A stretch of DNA of 64,000 nucleotides, taken from positions 11,932,001 through 11,996,000 of the forward strand of contig JAUCBN010000038.1 in assembly GCA_035048815.1 (NCBI GenBank). The letters run 5' to 3'. Position numbers and translations under genes: made by a program. Positions 10,729 through 21,866 of this stretch are shown here, one piece after another. The stretch is from Abelmoschus esculentus. Its lineage: Eukaryota; Streptophyta; Magnoliopsida; Malvales; Malvaceae. Numbering within the stretch: position 1 is the first letter of the stretch; each line of letters opens with the position of its first letter. The notes under the pieces are model-generated. The model searched no databases. It was not told the origin of the DNA and worked only from the letters and a program-made list of their open reading frames with translations.

Positions 10729-11680
10729 TTAAAACCTAAAACACAAGCAAACACTAAACATAATATTTGCTCTACTTGCGGTAAGGTAAAGCAAAGAACC
10801 TATCATGGATCTATATAATTTAGAATCAACAAACTTACCTCCTTCATCTATGTCAAGCTTAGTTGATGAGCTCATAGGAGTAGCTTGAGGCTTTAAATTC
10901 TCCAAGACAAACTTTTTGACCATATCCTTGATGTATTTTGCTTGATTAATGAAGGTTTCATCCTTCCTTTGCTTGATTTGGAGTCCCAAAAAGAATGAGA
11001 GCTCCCCCATCATGCTCGTCTCAAATTTACCCTGCATAATCTTTGAAAACTCTTGACAATAATATTCATTAGTAGAACCAAAGATAATGTCATCAACATA
11101 AATTTGAACTACTAAGATATCGTTTATAAACTTTTTTATAAAAAGTGTAATATTCACCTTTCCTTTTTCAAATCTATTTTCAATCAAAAAGTTTGAAATC
11201 CTTTCATACCAAGCTCTAGGAGCTTGTTTCAAACCATATAAAGCTTTAGTCAATTTAAAAAACATGGTTTGGAGATTTTGGATCTTCAAAACCCGGTGGT
11301 TGTTCGACATATACTTCTTCATGTATAAAGCCAATTAGAAAAGAACTTTTGACATCCATTTGAAAAAGCTTGAAATCATGATAACATGCAAATGCAAGTA
11401 ATATCCTAATAGCTTCCATTCTAGCTATGGGTGCATAAGTTTCATCGAAATCTATTCTCTCTTCTTGAGTGTAACCTTGAGAAATTAATCTAGCTTTATT
11501 TTCACAATGTTACTACTCTCATCTAGTTTGTTTCTAAAGACCCATTTAGTTTATATAGTAGATTTATTGTTAGGCCTATCAACTAATATCTATACATTAC
11601 TTCTCTAAAATTGATTTAATTCCTCTTGTATAGCCAATATCCAAAAATCATCATCTAAAGCTTCTTTGATATTCCTAGGT
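10729..11680 (-). pseudogene. Copia reverse transcriptase
   Basis: The clearest block (10729-11334) has FKLTKALYGLKQAPRAWYE, then the catalytic IYVDDIIFGST with both aspartates intact, and the later GSLLYLTASRANI segment. Upstream, 11335-11680 carries the N-terminal part in other frames with stops. Family members copy element RNA into DNA in cytoplasmic particles. The intact YVDD next to broken upstream frames shows decay by scattered mutations rather than loss of the catalytic site. Confidence 0.9.
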
Positions 11681-12049
11681 TCTATGCATGAGATAAATAC
11701 AACATGATTTATTAATCTAAAAGAAGAGCGAGTAGTTACACCTTGGATGGATCACCCAAGATTTTACCATTCTTGACATAGTTGAACTCTCTTGAGTAGC
11801 ACACTTCCCTTTCTTCAAGCTTTACGTCTCTTAAAGCTTCTATTGGAGAATCTTGTGTTTCCTCATTGGTTGGAATCTCATCCGCTTTTGATGCTTGTTC
11901 CTCATCAATGGTTTCAATGATTCCTACATCATCATCATCATCACAAGAGTCCTTCCTAGGAAGAAGGTTATCATCGAAAACCATATGTATAAAATCTTCC
12001 ATAAATAACGTTCTTTTGTTCAAACTCTATAAGCCTTTGAATGTTGAGA

Positions 12050-12898
12050 ATATCCAAGAAAAATACTTTCATCTTTTTTTGCATCTAATTTACCTAAATT
12101 GTCTTTTTTATTGTTTAGAACAAAACACTTGCACCCAAAAGGGTGAAAATAGCTAATGTTAGGCTTTTTTTGATTTTAAAATCTCATAAGGAGTTTTCTT
12201 TAAAATTGGCCTAATCATTACACGATTAATAATGTAACAAAAAGTGTTTGTGACTTCCGTCCAAAAATACTTAGATAAATTGTTTGAATAAAGCATGGTC
12301 CTAGCTATTTCTTCTAGAATTCTATTTTTCCTCTCAACTACCCCACTTTGTTGAGGAGTTCAAGGAGCTGAAAAATTGTGGCTAATACTATTTTTATTAC
12401 AAAAATTCTCAAAAATATGAGAAATTCTTTGATTAAAATCATTTTGTGAAATGTTTAAAACTGTGATGAACTTTTCTAAGGCTTCATCTTTAGTACTTAA
12501 AAATAGAACTCAAGTATATTTAGAGTAATCATCAACAATGACAAATGCATATGATTTTCCACCCAAGCTAGTAGTCTTAATTGGCCCAAAAAGATCCACA
12601 TGGATCAATTGTAAAACCCTACTAGTTGAAACATCATTAATTGAATTAAAAAAAACTTGTATTTGTTTACCCTTACCACATGCATCACATATTTTGTCTA
12701 GAGAGAACTTAAGCTTAGTAAACATCTAACTAGATTTTGAGAAATTAATTTCTCTAAAACATTTATGCTTGCATGTCCTAGTTTCCTATGCCATAACCAT
12801 GCATCATTTTCATCATTAGCAACTAGGCATACATGGAAATGGTTTATGTCATCTAAATACACCATATCGATATTTTCTATGCGATGACCAATGAGCAT
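12050..12898 (-). pseudogene. Copia integrase with pre-integrase zinc region
   Basis: 12698-12898 has WLWHRKLGHAS and the histidines of the H-H-C-C pre-integrase region. 12510-12725 has CDACGKGKQ, then HVDLFGPI with the first catalytic aspartate and VIVDDYSKYT with a conserved aspartate region. Further on (about 12300-12380) the wording around the QQSGVVERKN segment supplies the catalytic glutamate. Integrase inserts element DNA into the host genome. Several frame changes separate these blocks. Confidence 0.85.
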
Positions 12899-12928
12899 TG
12901 TTTTATTTGACTATATATCTATAATTTT

Positions 12929-13189
12929 TCAACCACATTTATCAAAAGAAATATAGAATCCTTTGTCACATAATTGACTAATGCTCAATAAATTATGCTT
13001 AAGACCTTTAAAAAGTAAGACATTTTCAATAAGGATAGAGGAGTGATTACCAATAGAGCCAATACCCTCGATTTGGCCTTTGGAGTTGTCATCGAAAGTC
13101 ACTACTCTGCCACTTTTAAGCTCTAACTCCTTAAATCGTTCCTTATCTTCGGTCATATGCCTTGAGCATCCACTATCAAGGTACCACAT
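12929..13189 (-). pseudogene. Copia aspartic protease
   Basis: The frame begins MWYLDSGCSRHMTEDKERF, holding the D-S-G active-site triplet, and continues through GIGSIGNHSSILIENVL and GLKHNLLSISQLCDKG, the standard protease to pre-integrase linker. The protease matures the polyprotein. The frame ends at a stop at 12929, just ahead of the integrase block. Confidence 0.85.
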
Positions 13190-13299
13190 GTTTTGACCTT
13201 GAAGAAATGCTCAACCTACAAACCAAGATTTAGTTTTTGGTACCCAAATCATCTTGGGTCCATGAGAGTTACAAAAGCTTGGTTCCCTTAGGAATCTAA

Positions 13300-14883
13300 G
13301 ATGCAATAGCATGAACATTATTAGAAACAAGTTCCTTAGGAACCCATACACTCCTAATCCTCTTATGTCTAGCATGCCTTTGAAAATTTTTTTGTTTGTG
13401 GTTATGAGAATTCCTTTTCATATGGTTGGGTTTTGAATAACTTTCATTTTCAAAACTTGCGCTACCAACCACTTTGATTTGATCTTTGAGTTCATTTTAC
13501 CACTTTGTGGTGATCCTTACTTAAGTAAAAATAAGGTTGTTTAAATCAACATTTTCTTTTTGAAAGAATTTTAAATCATCCTTTAAAACAATAACCTTTT
13601 CTTCAAGCTCAAAATTTGTTTTTGTCAAAGACTCATTTCGCTCTTTTAAATCCGAAATAGTATTCTTGTTTTTTTAAAATAGATTTTTTGAATTTTGAAA
13701 CCAACTCATCATAAACATCTTGCAATTCATCATAAGCATCATATAATTCATCATAAGTAAGGTCATTACAATATTATTCAAGGGTTAGCTTGGGCTCATA
13801 AAGAACCATGAGACATAAATTAGTCACCTCATTTTTCTCATTGGATGATGATTCCTCATCACTCTAAGAGGCAACATGAGTCCAAGCGGCAACATGAGTT
13901 TTTTGCTTCTTCTTTATCTCAAAACTTTTTTTCTTGTATTATGGGTAACCGGTCCTAATGTGACCCAATTTCTTATATTCATAGCAAATTATTTGATCTT
14001 TTTCTTCCCCTTTTCTCTTTCCCTTAAATTTTTTCTTTCTTTGGAATCTCCTATTTCAGTTTGCCCTCATGAGCTTTGTGAATTTGTTAGCTACCATAGT
14101 CAATTCTTCTAGCTCATCCTCTTCACTAGTGTCAACCTCCTCTTGAGATGTTGAAGCTTTAAGAGCTATGCCTTGCTTTTTCTTTTCAACTTCTCTCTTT
14201 TTAAGCTTCAAATATTCCTTCTTCTTCTTTTCCTTTCTTCATGATCTCATGGGTGAGAAGAGATCCAGAAGAGCATCAAACTTTAGAGTCTTGAGGTCCT
14301 TTAGTTCAATGATAGTCGTTCTCTTGCTATCCCAAGACTCGAGAAGAGAGTAGATGAGATTTCATACGAGCTTATCTTCTGGGATAACTTCACCAAAACC
14401 TTTTAAACCATTTATAATTACCAAGAATTGATCAAATATTTTGGTGATGTCTTCATTCGGTTCCATCTTGAAGTTCTTGTAGTTGAGATTAAGAAGACCG
14501 ATCTTTGTCTCCTTGACATCATTAGTGCCCTCATATATTGTCTCCAAAGAGTCACATGCTTCTTTGACACATGTGCAAGATGACATCTTGGAGTAGATGT
14601 CGGGACCAAGAGCACAAAATAGGATATGTAAAGCTTTATCATTTATGGATATCCTTCTTTTCTCCTAATCGGTCATCTCGTTTCTCTTCTTTGGTACTTG
14701 TCTATCCTCTTCTTGCTTTATTGAGATTGAGGGATCATCTTTGATTATATCTCATAGAATATAATCGTTGGAGCTTATGAACATCCTCATCCTATTCTGC
14801 CAATAGGGATACTTATCACTAATGAAGAAAAGAGGCTTGGTGATGGAGTGAGACTCGTTTCAACTTTCGGAAGTAGAGGCCAT
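13300..14883 (-). pseudogene. Copia gag with damaged zinc knuckle
   Basis: The gag starts at an ATG on 14881-14883 (MASTSES) just inside the primer-binding site. 14362-14586 has KEACDSLETIYEGTNDVKE and the IFDQFLVIINGLKGFGE segment of the UBN2 gag domain. Around 13940-14000 is the nucleic-acid-binding zinc knuckle, but two of its cysteines read as tyrosine (CYEY and GHIRTGY). A charged, possibly coiled-coil segment follows (about 13540-13780). Stops interrupt the frame in several places. Confidence 0.8.
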
Positions 14884-14956
14884 TCGCTTTGACTTGTAGA
14901 GATGATCAACAATCTTTGGATATTCTTTGGTAAATATTAATCCCTTCAAAGATCTA

Positions 14957-14970
14957 GCTCTGATACCAAT
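14957..14970 (-). other. Primer-binding site, initiator tRNA-Met type
   Basis: Reverse complement ATTGGTATCAGAGC, directly next to the 5' LTR start at 14971 and about 75 bp ahead of the gag ATG. This fixes the element's orientation as minus. Confidence 0.85.
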
Positions 14971-15365
14971 TGTTAAGTTGATCACGCAATGAATTTGACC
15001 AAGAGGGGGTGAATTAACAATTAAAATTTTGTTTAGAATATTTGGTAGAAAAGTGAAGAAAGATGAGACACATGATTTATAGTGGTTCAAGCTTTAAAAC
15101 AAGCTCTACATCCACTACCTAACTCTCACTAAGGATTTTCTAATCAATTCACTAATGAATTCTACCTTTTTAAAGTTCAAGGGATAACCTTTACAAACAA
15201 GCCAATTTTCTTCCAAAATTGACTTAAAACCTCACAAGAAAGTACAAGAGATAAGAAATAGGCAATTTTGTTTCTCTCATAAGAAAAGTATGCCCTAGTT
15301 ACACAACTTAATTAGGTCCTAGAATGCATAGCTCATTTATCTAAGTGGTGCACTCTTCCATAAGA
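14971..15365 (-). repeat. Truncated 5' LTR of the Copia element
   Basis: Begins TGTTAAGTTGATC next to the primer-binding site. The segment with GAATCCTTAGTGAG-like and ACCACTATAAATC wording (read on the minus strand) matches the 3' halves of the Copia LTRs at 28340-29471 and 26447-26876, so it is the U5 side. It stops at about 15365, where a different LTR family begins; full LTRs of this group here run about 1.1 kb. Confidence 0.65.
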
Positions 15366-16268
15366 TCAATGTTAAAATTACTAAAGATGCTCTACGAACT
15401 AATCTTCACCTAATACTTGCTCACGAAAAATAAAGAATTTTGAAACTCTAAGCTACTAAAAGCTCAGTGGGTATACTTCTACGCGACTATCATTCATGCA
15501 ATTCATGCTTAAATACATGCAGCAGGATTATGATGAATAAGAATGTTACACACTAACATAACTGCCTAAACATATGGTATTATACATGATAAGATCTTAG
15601 CAAGGTTACATGACATTCTTAAGCAATCAAATAACATGTATACCAACGATGAGTGTTTTCGGAGTCATCAAGCCTTAGACCTTACACTCTCTCATACATT
15701 GGGTGTGTCAGCAGTCACCAAGAATCGAATCTTAAATTATTCTATTACCTTGAGTGTGTCCAGAGTCATTGAGCATCGGACCTCACACTCTCATATACAA
15801 GTGGTCCGACGTCTTACAACCTCGAAAGCCACTCATGGGTATCCAGATCCTGTTTTGACAATCTCATGATCATAATCAACAATAACATTATATACATAAA
15901 TAACCATTACATGATCATATATAAATACAAATCATCACTAAGTATTTAGGTTACATTTCTTTACTTAAGTCATAAGCATAGTCAAAATTCTCAGTTTCTT
16001 AGTTTTAATACTCATTTTAGGCGTAAAGGACCTACCAAGGCTATTAATAAAATTTATTGACCCTCTGAACTCAAATGCTAAAACTTGAACAAATTAGCCT
16101 ACGCGTACCGGTACGTCTACATGAGGTATCAATACTCCCCTAATCGGTATCGATACTCCTCCCTCAAATATCGATACCCAAAACCCATTCGAACATTTTG
16201 ATTGTTTTTCCTCACGCCCATACTGGTATACTTATTTGACATACCAAAACCTAGTATTGGTATGAGGG

Positions 16269-16443
16269 TATTAGAAGAATAAATGATCAAGAAGCTTTTA
16301 TAGTTGTTAGAGGTTGTTAGAAACAGTTATTGGAGGAGTTAAGCTCTCCATGAGTCTTATAAATAACAATATAATTCAGTTTGTAATCTTACCTTGATTG
16401 TATGAAAAGTATCATCACCGATTTATCAATGCCAGAGTTTTCA
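16269..16443 (+). repeat. Left LTR of the TRIM-like element
   Basis: Starts TATTAGAAGAATA (TG decayed to TA) and ends GAGTTTTCA. It contains CTTATAAATA at about 16359-16368, a likely TATA-box region. By eye it is about 85-90% like the right LTR, with a short extra repeat near 16310-16318. Confidence 0.75.
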
Positions 16444-17390
16444 CATGGTATCAATCATCGGTGATTCTGACGCCATTTATTTTTCTTTTGCTACTACCGC
16501 TCAAATGCTTGTTCACTACATGTTATTATTCCTTTTTTCTTTTTTGGGTTAAAGAAGCTTCATCAGAGAAACTAAAGAAAGCAAGCATTGGATCTTGAAG
16601 TCAACTGAAACAAGCAACCAATCATTCTTCTCAATTTTTTCCTTCGATTTCGATATGCCCCCAAACAGAGTTTGATTACCAAGGATTTGGACTCGTCGTT
16701 ACTACTCATGCTTATGTTGCAGAAACCATATCCTCGTTGTCCCAAGGCCTAATAATGATGAAAAGGCAGTTCTCAGCTCACCAATGATGGTGATTTGCAA
16801 CACCGGTCAAATGGTCAATGTGCGGTTTGGTACTCCACAAAACAGTATGACTCGCGAAGGTGTGCAATTGATTCAACCCAATAGCTGAATGCTCTCTCGA
16901 GTTAGAATCCTACATCTTGGGTGAGATTCTTATCATAATTGTTCAATCTCTATTGTTTGGTTCACCTTGTTAGTCTTCATTTTCAGAGCAGTTTCCCTTG
17001 ATTGGTGATCAGACTTCTTCAAAAGAAAATTGGTACTGTTTTTTTTTATGATCAAGAGAATTTCGAATGACAAGAAAATTGTGAAAACAAAGTGGATTAA
17101 GAAGAATGAAAGGATTAAGAACATTTTCAATTATCATTAAACCACCAAATAAAAAAAGGGTGAGTTAAAAAAAGAACGAAAGGATGAAGAAAACCTTAGA
17201 TTCTTACTGAACCACTAAGTAAGAAATCCAAGTTTTTTGGTTTGAAGGAATTCTAGATAACGAAACGAAAGATGAATGATACTTTCGATTCCTTTTTTAA
17301 TGATCAAGTTGAATTACCGATATCTTTTATCTTTTACTCGAGAATCACAAATCCGAAAAAAAATTGAGAAGCTTGAAGAAGTATGGTGAA

Positions 17391-17557
17391 TATTAGAAGA
17401 ATAGATGACCAAGAAGCTCTTATAGTTGTTAGCAACAGTTATTGAAGGAGCTGAACTTTCCATGAGTCTTATAAATAGCAATATAATTTAGCTTGTAATC
17501 TCACCTTGATTGAGTGAAAAGTATCATCATCAATTTATCAATACTGGAGTTTTTACA
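17391..17557 (+). repeat. Right LTR of the TRIM-like element
   Basis: Starts TATTAGAAGAATAG and ends GAGTTTTTACA. It shares CTTATAGTTGTTAG, CCATGAGTCTTATAAATA and GAAAAGTATCATCA with the left copy. It is preceded by a purine-rich stretch (17367-17390) that could serve as polypurine tract. Confidence 0.75.
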
Positions 17558-20500
17558 GAGCGCTAACTGTACCGGTACTCAAATTAATAAAATAGTGGTA
17601 TCGATGTGCACCCGTATACTAGTACCCAAAAACAATTCTAGAATTCCTCAATATACAAGAGTATCGATACACGGGGTGGCCGTATCGGTACACCCTGCCT
17701 AAACCCCCAATTTCCCTCTCACGAGTACCGATACGGGTACTTCCCGTACTGGTACTCGAACCTAGATTTCTATACCTGGAGCTTGAAATACACTTTTTTG
17801 CCTACCTAGAATCCCCCAAAATCTTCCTATAAAGTATCTAAAGGCATATTCAATATATTCCAACCAATTTCAACATACCATGTACTCTAATTCGAATTTC
17901 ACCATTGACAACCTTAAACTACCAAACCAAGTCATATCATGCACAATTTAAGCTACAAACAATATCATCATGAATTCCATGAGTTCATAATGGTTTGAAG
18001 TATATTAACCTTGATTTCTAAAGCTACTAAAACCCCTAACAACTTCAAGATCTGCCTTTTCTTTTTCTTGCTCCTTTGACGATTCTTCAACTCCTTTCAT
18101 TATAACAAGAGGGGAATGACTATTACAATATTATTGGGTAAATAAAAATACTAAAACAAAATAAGACCTTGGATTTACGGGTTTTCACACTTTAATATCA
18201 TTCTCCCTCTCTAACCCTCACTCAACCTAGTCACAACACCACTTCAACACATTTTACTTTAATACGAAGATCCTTTAACGCTGATAAAATTTTCCTCCTT
18301 TGCTAAATCGCAATTCTTTCTCTAAAGTTCAAACTTTACACCTTTACTCTTCAACCCTTGCTAAGGAAGGAGATGAGACGAGGAAATTAACCAATTTGAT
18401 TACTTCAGCCCTTTCTCTTTTCTTTTCTGCAATAAATGAATTCACTCCTCCCTACCCTCTTGAAACTCACCCCAAAAGACCCATTTTCCCTTCATAAACC
18501 CTTAGTCCAAGCTCAAACATAACTCAAGCCCAAATAGGCTTTAAAGACCAACTACGAGTCTTGTGACCTGATTTAGACCCAACCCCGAATGTCGGTAAAA
18601 TCAGGGTTGTTATATGGATCCTAAAAAACGGATTTGTTTCTACAAATTCGGATCGGGTCCATGGTCTATTGCCATCGCTACTATTAAAAATCATTGTTGA
18701 TTTTACACCTATTAATTAGATAAACCAATTTAATTTTAAAAGTTTTGAGTCTTTTTCGTTCCAAACAAATTTAGATTTATATTATTTTAGGATCAAATCA
18801 TTCTGAATTTAAAATTTATATTCTCATATCAAGTCTTACAAATTTAAATAGATTTTAATCGTGTAAGGTTTATCTTAATTTAAATTGTATTGAGTTCAAA
18901 TCATTTAAGATGTTGGTCGATTTAGATTTAAAGTTGAAACTAACCTGAATTTGAATAATTCAAATTTGGATTAAAATGGTTTCTGATAGGAAGTTTTGAA
19001 GGTGAAGTTCCACCAGCAACATGGATGCATCCATTTGGTTCGAAGTATATAAGTTCATGTTTATCATGATTGTCATTTAATCAACAGATAAAAATCACTC
19101 ATTTTTTCTCTATTTTGAGAAACTTAATTATCTTGTTTGGGATAGAACGTCATAATGTTAGTTAAACTAAGACACAGTTATGTATTGTTTTTCAAATTAA
19201 TTATTGAGTCTAAGAGCAGATTTGAGTTTAAAAGTAATGAAAAATAAATTCTCAAGCTAAAATTACTGTATAATTTGGTTTGAAAAATGACTTTTAAAAA
19301 ATAAAAATTTTAAATTTTTAGCTTTTCAAAAATTAATTTTAAGTAATCCTTGTTTATATCATCAATCTTTTTATATTTGTAAAAAAGTATTTTAGTATAA
19401 TATAAAAAATATCACTCGAATTAAATATTTTAATTAACCAGTCAATTGATTATCTAATTTACTTGATATAATATAGGATCGAAAATTTAATATTCTGAAT
19501 CTAAAAATTAGTTAAAATATTTTTTAAGGATTAATTGAATCCGGTTTTGGTATAAAATTTTAAAATAAATTATTTTGATTCGATTATGATTCACAATTTT
19601 AAGCAAAATTGATTAATCAAAAATAAGTGTTGGCTTTAGGTAGGATTAATAGGTGAGAACTTTTAATTTTTTACTTGTTTTTACAATTTTATCACAACCG
19701 AACAATTATTAAATTTATCATATTACTTTATTAGTTATTTTAATAAAATGAACTAAAAGTTCAGTGACTATATTAAAATCAAACTGAAAATTAGATGAAC
19801 TTATCAAATATTTAAAAGTATAATGACCAAAATAAATCCATCCTAAAAGTTCGATAATAATTTACCTTTTATTATATTTCATATATATTTACATGTATTC
19901 AATTTTTTTATGTACTTACATTATATTATGACAAACATACCCTACTTCAAAATAAAAAGTTCATCCCATACTGATCTTACCCAATATAAACTAAATTGTA
20001 AAGTTTTTAAGATTTTGTGAAGTAGTGTATAATATTAAAAAGTTCAGGTACTTTTATTTAAGTTTTCTCATCAACTTTTATTCTTATACACTTAGTTTAA
20101 TTTGGATATTTATGGTTTAAACAATAAAGTCTTAAAACTTTAAACTTATTTTATTAATTTAAAAAACAAGGGCCAAATAATTATAAATTTGTTTTTAATA
20201 ATAAATTTTATTAAAGCCTTATTGGTTCTAAAACTTAAAATTCACAGAAAAATGGGTGAATCTGAGTTTTATAGGCGTACTCAACCAAATTTTGTGTCGT
20301 GTTCTAATGTTTTTTGTGTCGAATTTTTTACGCAACCATTACGTATAGGTGTTATATTTAAAATAAAATATCGAATTTGATTAAAATAATTTACAAAATA
20401 ATAATTATAGACTTTGACCCATAAGATTTTTGGAATACATAGTCCACTAAACTCAAATGTTGTACTCTAAAGCTTACATGTGTTAGAATCTCTTATTGGT

Positions 20501-20804
20501 AGTGCTTCTTGATCTCATAATCTAACGATCAACCTAGCACAAAAATAACAATTTCGAGCGTTGAGTATATAAAACTCAAACATAAACATACAAGCTAGTA
20601 CATGTAATAAGAAGAGATAAATAAATATGTGACACAATCCCTAATCACCTAAACACATATTCTCTAGATCATAGCCAAACATCATAAATGGCTCACAAGT
20701 TCCAAATAAACTCGAGGTCCCATGGGATCACCCAAACAAAATACAAAATTCATAACCATAAATCTGAGCGATACCCGCATTCACAAAACATTAGAATCAT
20801 ACAC

Positions 20805-20870
20805 TCTAAGTGAGAACCACATCCACAAAGCATCACTCTAAGTGAGAACCACATCCACAACCACACTCTA
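20805..20870 (+). repeat. Short tandem repeat, about 32-bp unit
   Basis: CACTCTAAGTGAGAACCACA followed by TCCACAA occurs twice head-to-tail, with a partial third copy ending at CACACTCTAAA. Confidence 0.7.
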
Positions 20871-21757
20871 AATTCGATTTCGATTTAATTTTAATTTTAA
20901 TTTTTGAAAATTTGGATAACCGAAAAAACGAATTTAAAAACATCATTTTATCTTTTGAGCTTAGTTATAATTTCCATTTTATTTCCTCTTTTTTTGAAAA
21001 TTTTGATGAAATTTGAGTCATGTGATTACACCCTTACTTAGTTCTCTTAATCCTTGGGAGCTAATAATCCCTCAACCTAAAATCCCTATTTTTCTAAACG
21101 TCAGGTGATCATTGAAGATAGTCCTTCGAGTTCAAGGTAAGTATTTTTTTTAATATTTTGAGATAGTGATTTTATCTTATTAATGTATTTTCAAGTTTGT
21201 AATGTTTCTTCTCTTTGATTATTTGAAGAATTCTTAAAGTGTGTATATGGATTTTATTTTATCTCTGATATCAAAATTTTTATTCTAAATTTTACCTTAT
21301 TTTCTTTTTTCGATTAACATTTACTTTATTAGTTATAATTATCCTTCAAAATTTTTTGGAGAATTCTGAACTAACCAACAAAAAAGTTGGTGATCTGATC
21401 ACTTGATTAGTGTTTAAATTATATATTATTTTATTAATAATTATTCCTTGATTGATTGTTATAAGTTGTTGATTTGAATTTTTTCGTTTATTTTCCATGC
21501 AGGACATTGAAGATAAGAAATCTAACTTAAAAGGAAAAAGTTCTATAGATTTTTTGATTTTCTGGATTCACGGGTATGATTTTTGGGATGACTGTTGGCA
21601 TGATAACAATCAGCATCTTTTGGATTGGCTAGCTGGAAAATCTTTATGGATAGGGTCAACTAGGCAAATGGAGTGAATTTCGGGATGTGTTTTCAATTTA
21701 TAAATTTAATTTTTGGGATTTTGTCTTTTGCCTTTGTTATCTTTGTAATTCCTAAGT

Positions 21758-21866
21758 CTATAAATACCCACTCTTGGGAGAGGCTTGAGGATCATCTTAT
21801 CATCTCTTATCATCTTTCATTTTGTGTTTTTCTTAGTTTGTTTTAAGTACTTTTGTTATAAATAAA
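21758..21866 (+). promoter_or_regulatory. TATA-like box and polyadenylation signal, possible small LTR
   Basis: CTATAAATA at 21758-21766 is a good plant TATA box, and AATAAA at 21861-21866 lies about 100 bp downstream. That close pairing is typical of the R region of a small LTR rather than a gene. I found no second copy, primer-binding site or clear ends, so the LTR reading is only a suggestion. Confidence 0.25.

Larger units (their letters stand above)
10218..15365 (-). mobile_element. Decayed Copia retrotransposon, 3' LTR not found
   Basis: On the minus strand the order is 5' LTR start (14971 upward), tRNA-Met primer-binding site, gag, protease, integrase, reverse transcriptase, RNase H, which is the Copia order. 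Wording of the RT and gag resembles the SIRE/Maximus lineage (inference). Every domain carries stop codons or frameshifts, so it is dead. The LTR is cut at about 15365, where sequence resembling another LTR family begins. No 3' LTR is recognisable below 10218. Confidence 0.85.
16269..17557 (+). mobile_element. TRIM-like short nonautonomous LTR element
   Basis: Two direct repeats of about 170 bp (16269-16443 and 17391-17557) flank about 950 bp without coding capacity. The left repeat is followed by TGGTATCAATCATCGG (16446-16461), a partial match to the tRNA-Met primer site. Flanks are GAGGG (16264-16268) and GAGCG (17558-17562), matching in four of five positions as an aged target duplication. 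The total of 1.29 kb fits the TRIM class (terminal-repeat retrotransposons in miniature), which need proteins from other elements. Confidence 0.75.
15366..18614 (-). repeat. LTR of the family seen at 51355-54176, truncated, split by a TRIM
   Basis: On the minus strand it begins TATAACAACCCTGATT at 18614, parallel to TATCACAACCCAGATT at 51355. At 15450-15475 it has AGCTCAGTGGGTA, matching the reverse complement of TACCCACTAAGC near 53785. It holds two parts of a TATCGATAC-type cluster (16090-16262 and 17560-17770) separated by the TRIM-like insertion. The last part of the LTR is missing at 15366. No coding sequence is visible. Confidence 0.6.
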
